In this document: in pieces, positions 6,131-6,371 of the stretch
Layout of the letters: every line of letters starts with the position of its first letter
Position numbering within the stretch: the stretch's first letter is position 1
Origin: Actinomycetes bacterium
Lineage (GTDB): Bacteria > Actinomycetota > Acidimicrobiia > Acidimicrobiales > Acidimicrobiaceae
Assembly (NCBI GenBank): GCA_021844725.1
Contig: JAKBSX010000183.1
Span: 1 to 6,371 of the forward strand
Length of the DNA stretch: 6,371 nt
Direction of reading: 5' to 3'
The notes under the pieces: model-generated
Databases searched by the model: none
What the model was told of the DNA's origin: nothing
The model's input: the letters and a program-made list of their open reading frames with translations, nothing else
Program-made: the position numbers and the translations under genes

Positions 6131-6371
6131 AATAAAGTTTCCCCCTATTAATGCGCAGATTTAATCAAATTAGCTGGGTACCCTTTTTTAATGATGGAGA
6201 CAGAGGGGCACAGCGATTGCTGTCGTAGTTTTTCGTTCTCATGCATAAATTAGCCAACTGTCGATATGAGTCCTACTCACTGGTAGCCTAGGAGTCCATT
6301 GAACAATTCAGTTTCCGGTGCAGTAGGTTAGCCCGCTCATTCGTTTTCTGCATTGCTGTTATCAAGCCGTT
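6131..6371 (+). other. Non-coding region downstream of mazG
   Basis: No credible gene lies in these 241 bases on either strand; every forward ORF is very short and no Shine-Dalgarno/start pair stands out. It contains a weak terminator candidate (6210-6233), a GGGTACCC palindrome followed by six Ts, and a short imperfect hairpin around 6269-6291 (TCCTA/TAGGA outside, CTAC/GTAG as an alternative). In related actinobacteria eno often follows mazG, so this could be the promoter and leader of the next gene, but no convincing -35/-10 pair was found and the downstream gene is outside the window. Confidence 0.6.
6210..6233 (+). terminator. Weak Rho-independent terminator candidate after mazG
   Basis: ACAGC (6210-6214) and GCTGT (6219-6223) form a perfect five-base-pair stem around a GATT loop, followed after five bases by a run of five Ts (6229-6233). 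It lies about 80 bases after the mazG stop on the expected strand. The stem is short and the T run is not immediately adjacent, so this is only a modest candidate for the end of the lipoprotein-mazG transcript. Confidence 0.3.

Noticed and set aside
6176..6189. GGGTACCC palindrome followed by six Ts, resembling a terminator
   Set aside because: As a hairpin it leaves only a two-base loop, which is sterically unfavourable, and no flanking bases extend the stem.
6288..6371. Minus-strand frame open to the right edge of the window (27 codons before a TAG)
   Set aside because: Too short, no recognisable protein features, and an open stretch of this size is expected by chance.
1..6371. Search for CRISPR, tRNA, IS elements, toxin-antitoxin or defence genes
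   Set aside because: No repeated spacer pattern, tRNA T-loop signature, transposase motif or small two-gene cassette is visible; the window is housekeeping in character.

Overview
The window holds three complete or nearly complete genes, all on the + strand: mfd (transcription-repair coupling factor), a lipoprotein with a SurA/PrsA-like chaperone plus parvulin architecture, and a tetrapyrrole-methylase/MazG fusion (YabN type). No rRNA, tRNA, CRISPR array, insertion sequence or phage gene is visible.

Organism: mfd close to mazG is a known actinobacterial arrangement (mfd-mazG in Mycobacterium), and the Mfd protein reads most like actinobacterial Mfd. A PPIase-type lipoprotein between them, moderate GC (judged by eye to be below 50%), and use of TTG/GTG starts together suggest a lower-GC member of the Acidimicrobiia (Acidithrix-like). 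This is inference from synteny and recalled sequences, not from a search.

Layout: 1-117 holds the unresolved 5' part of mfd. The frame homologous to Mfd is open from base 16 but carries an in-frame TAA at 13-15 and no normal start before the GTG at 118. mfd ends at 3414. Bases 3415-3656 are a 242-base intergenic leader with a good sigma-70-like promoter, inverted repeats that could form competing hairpins or a pseudoknot, and a strong Shine-Dalgarno partly inside a small hairpin. That Shine-Dalgarno points to a TTG start at 3657 for the lipoprotein, which ends at 4667. After 59 bases mazG runs from 4727 to 6130. Bases 6131-6371 are non-coding and include one weak terminator candidate.

How the genes relate: Mfd removes RNA polymerase stalled at DNA lesions and recruits UvrA. 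MazG-family enzymes hydrolyse (d)NTPs to monophosphates, in some bacteria clearing oxidised nucleotides, so both can be placed in genome maintenance. The lipoprotein acts outside the membrane and appears to be transcribed from its own promoter, perhaps together with mazG.

The most notable observations are subtle: the parvulin domain has lost the residues usually needed for prolyl isomerase activity, the second MazG-like half of the fusion has lost its acidic metal ligands, and the mfd 5' end is interrupted. I did not find a new multi-gene system here.
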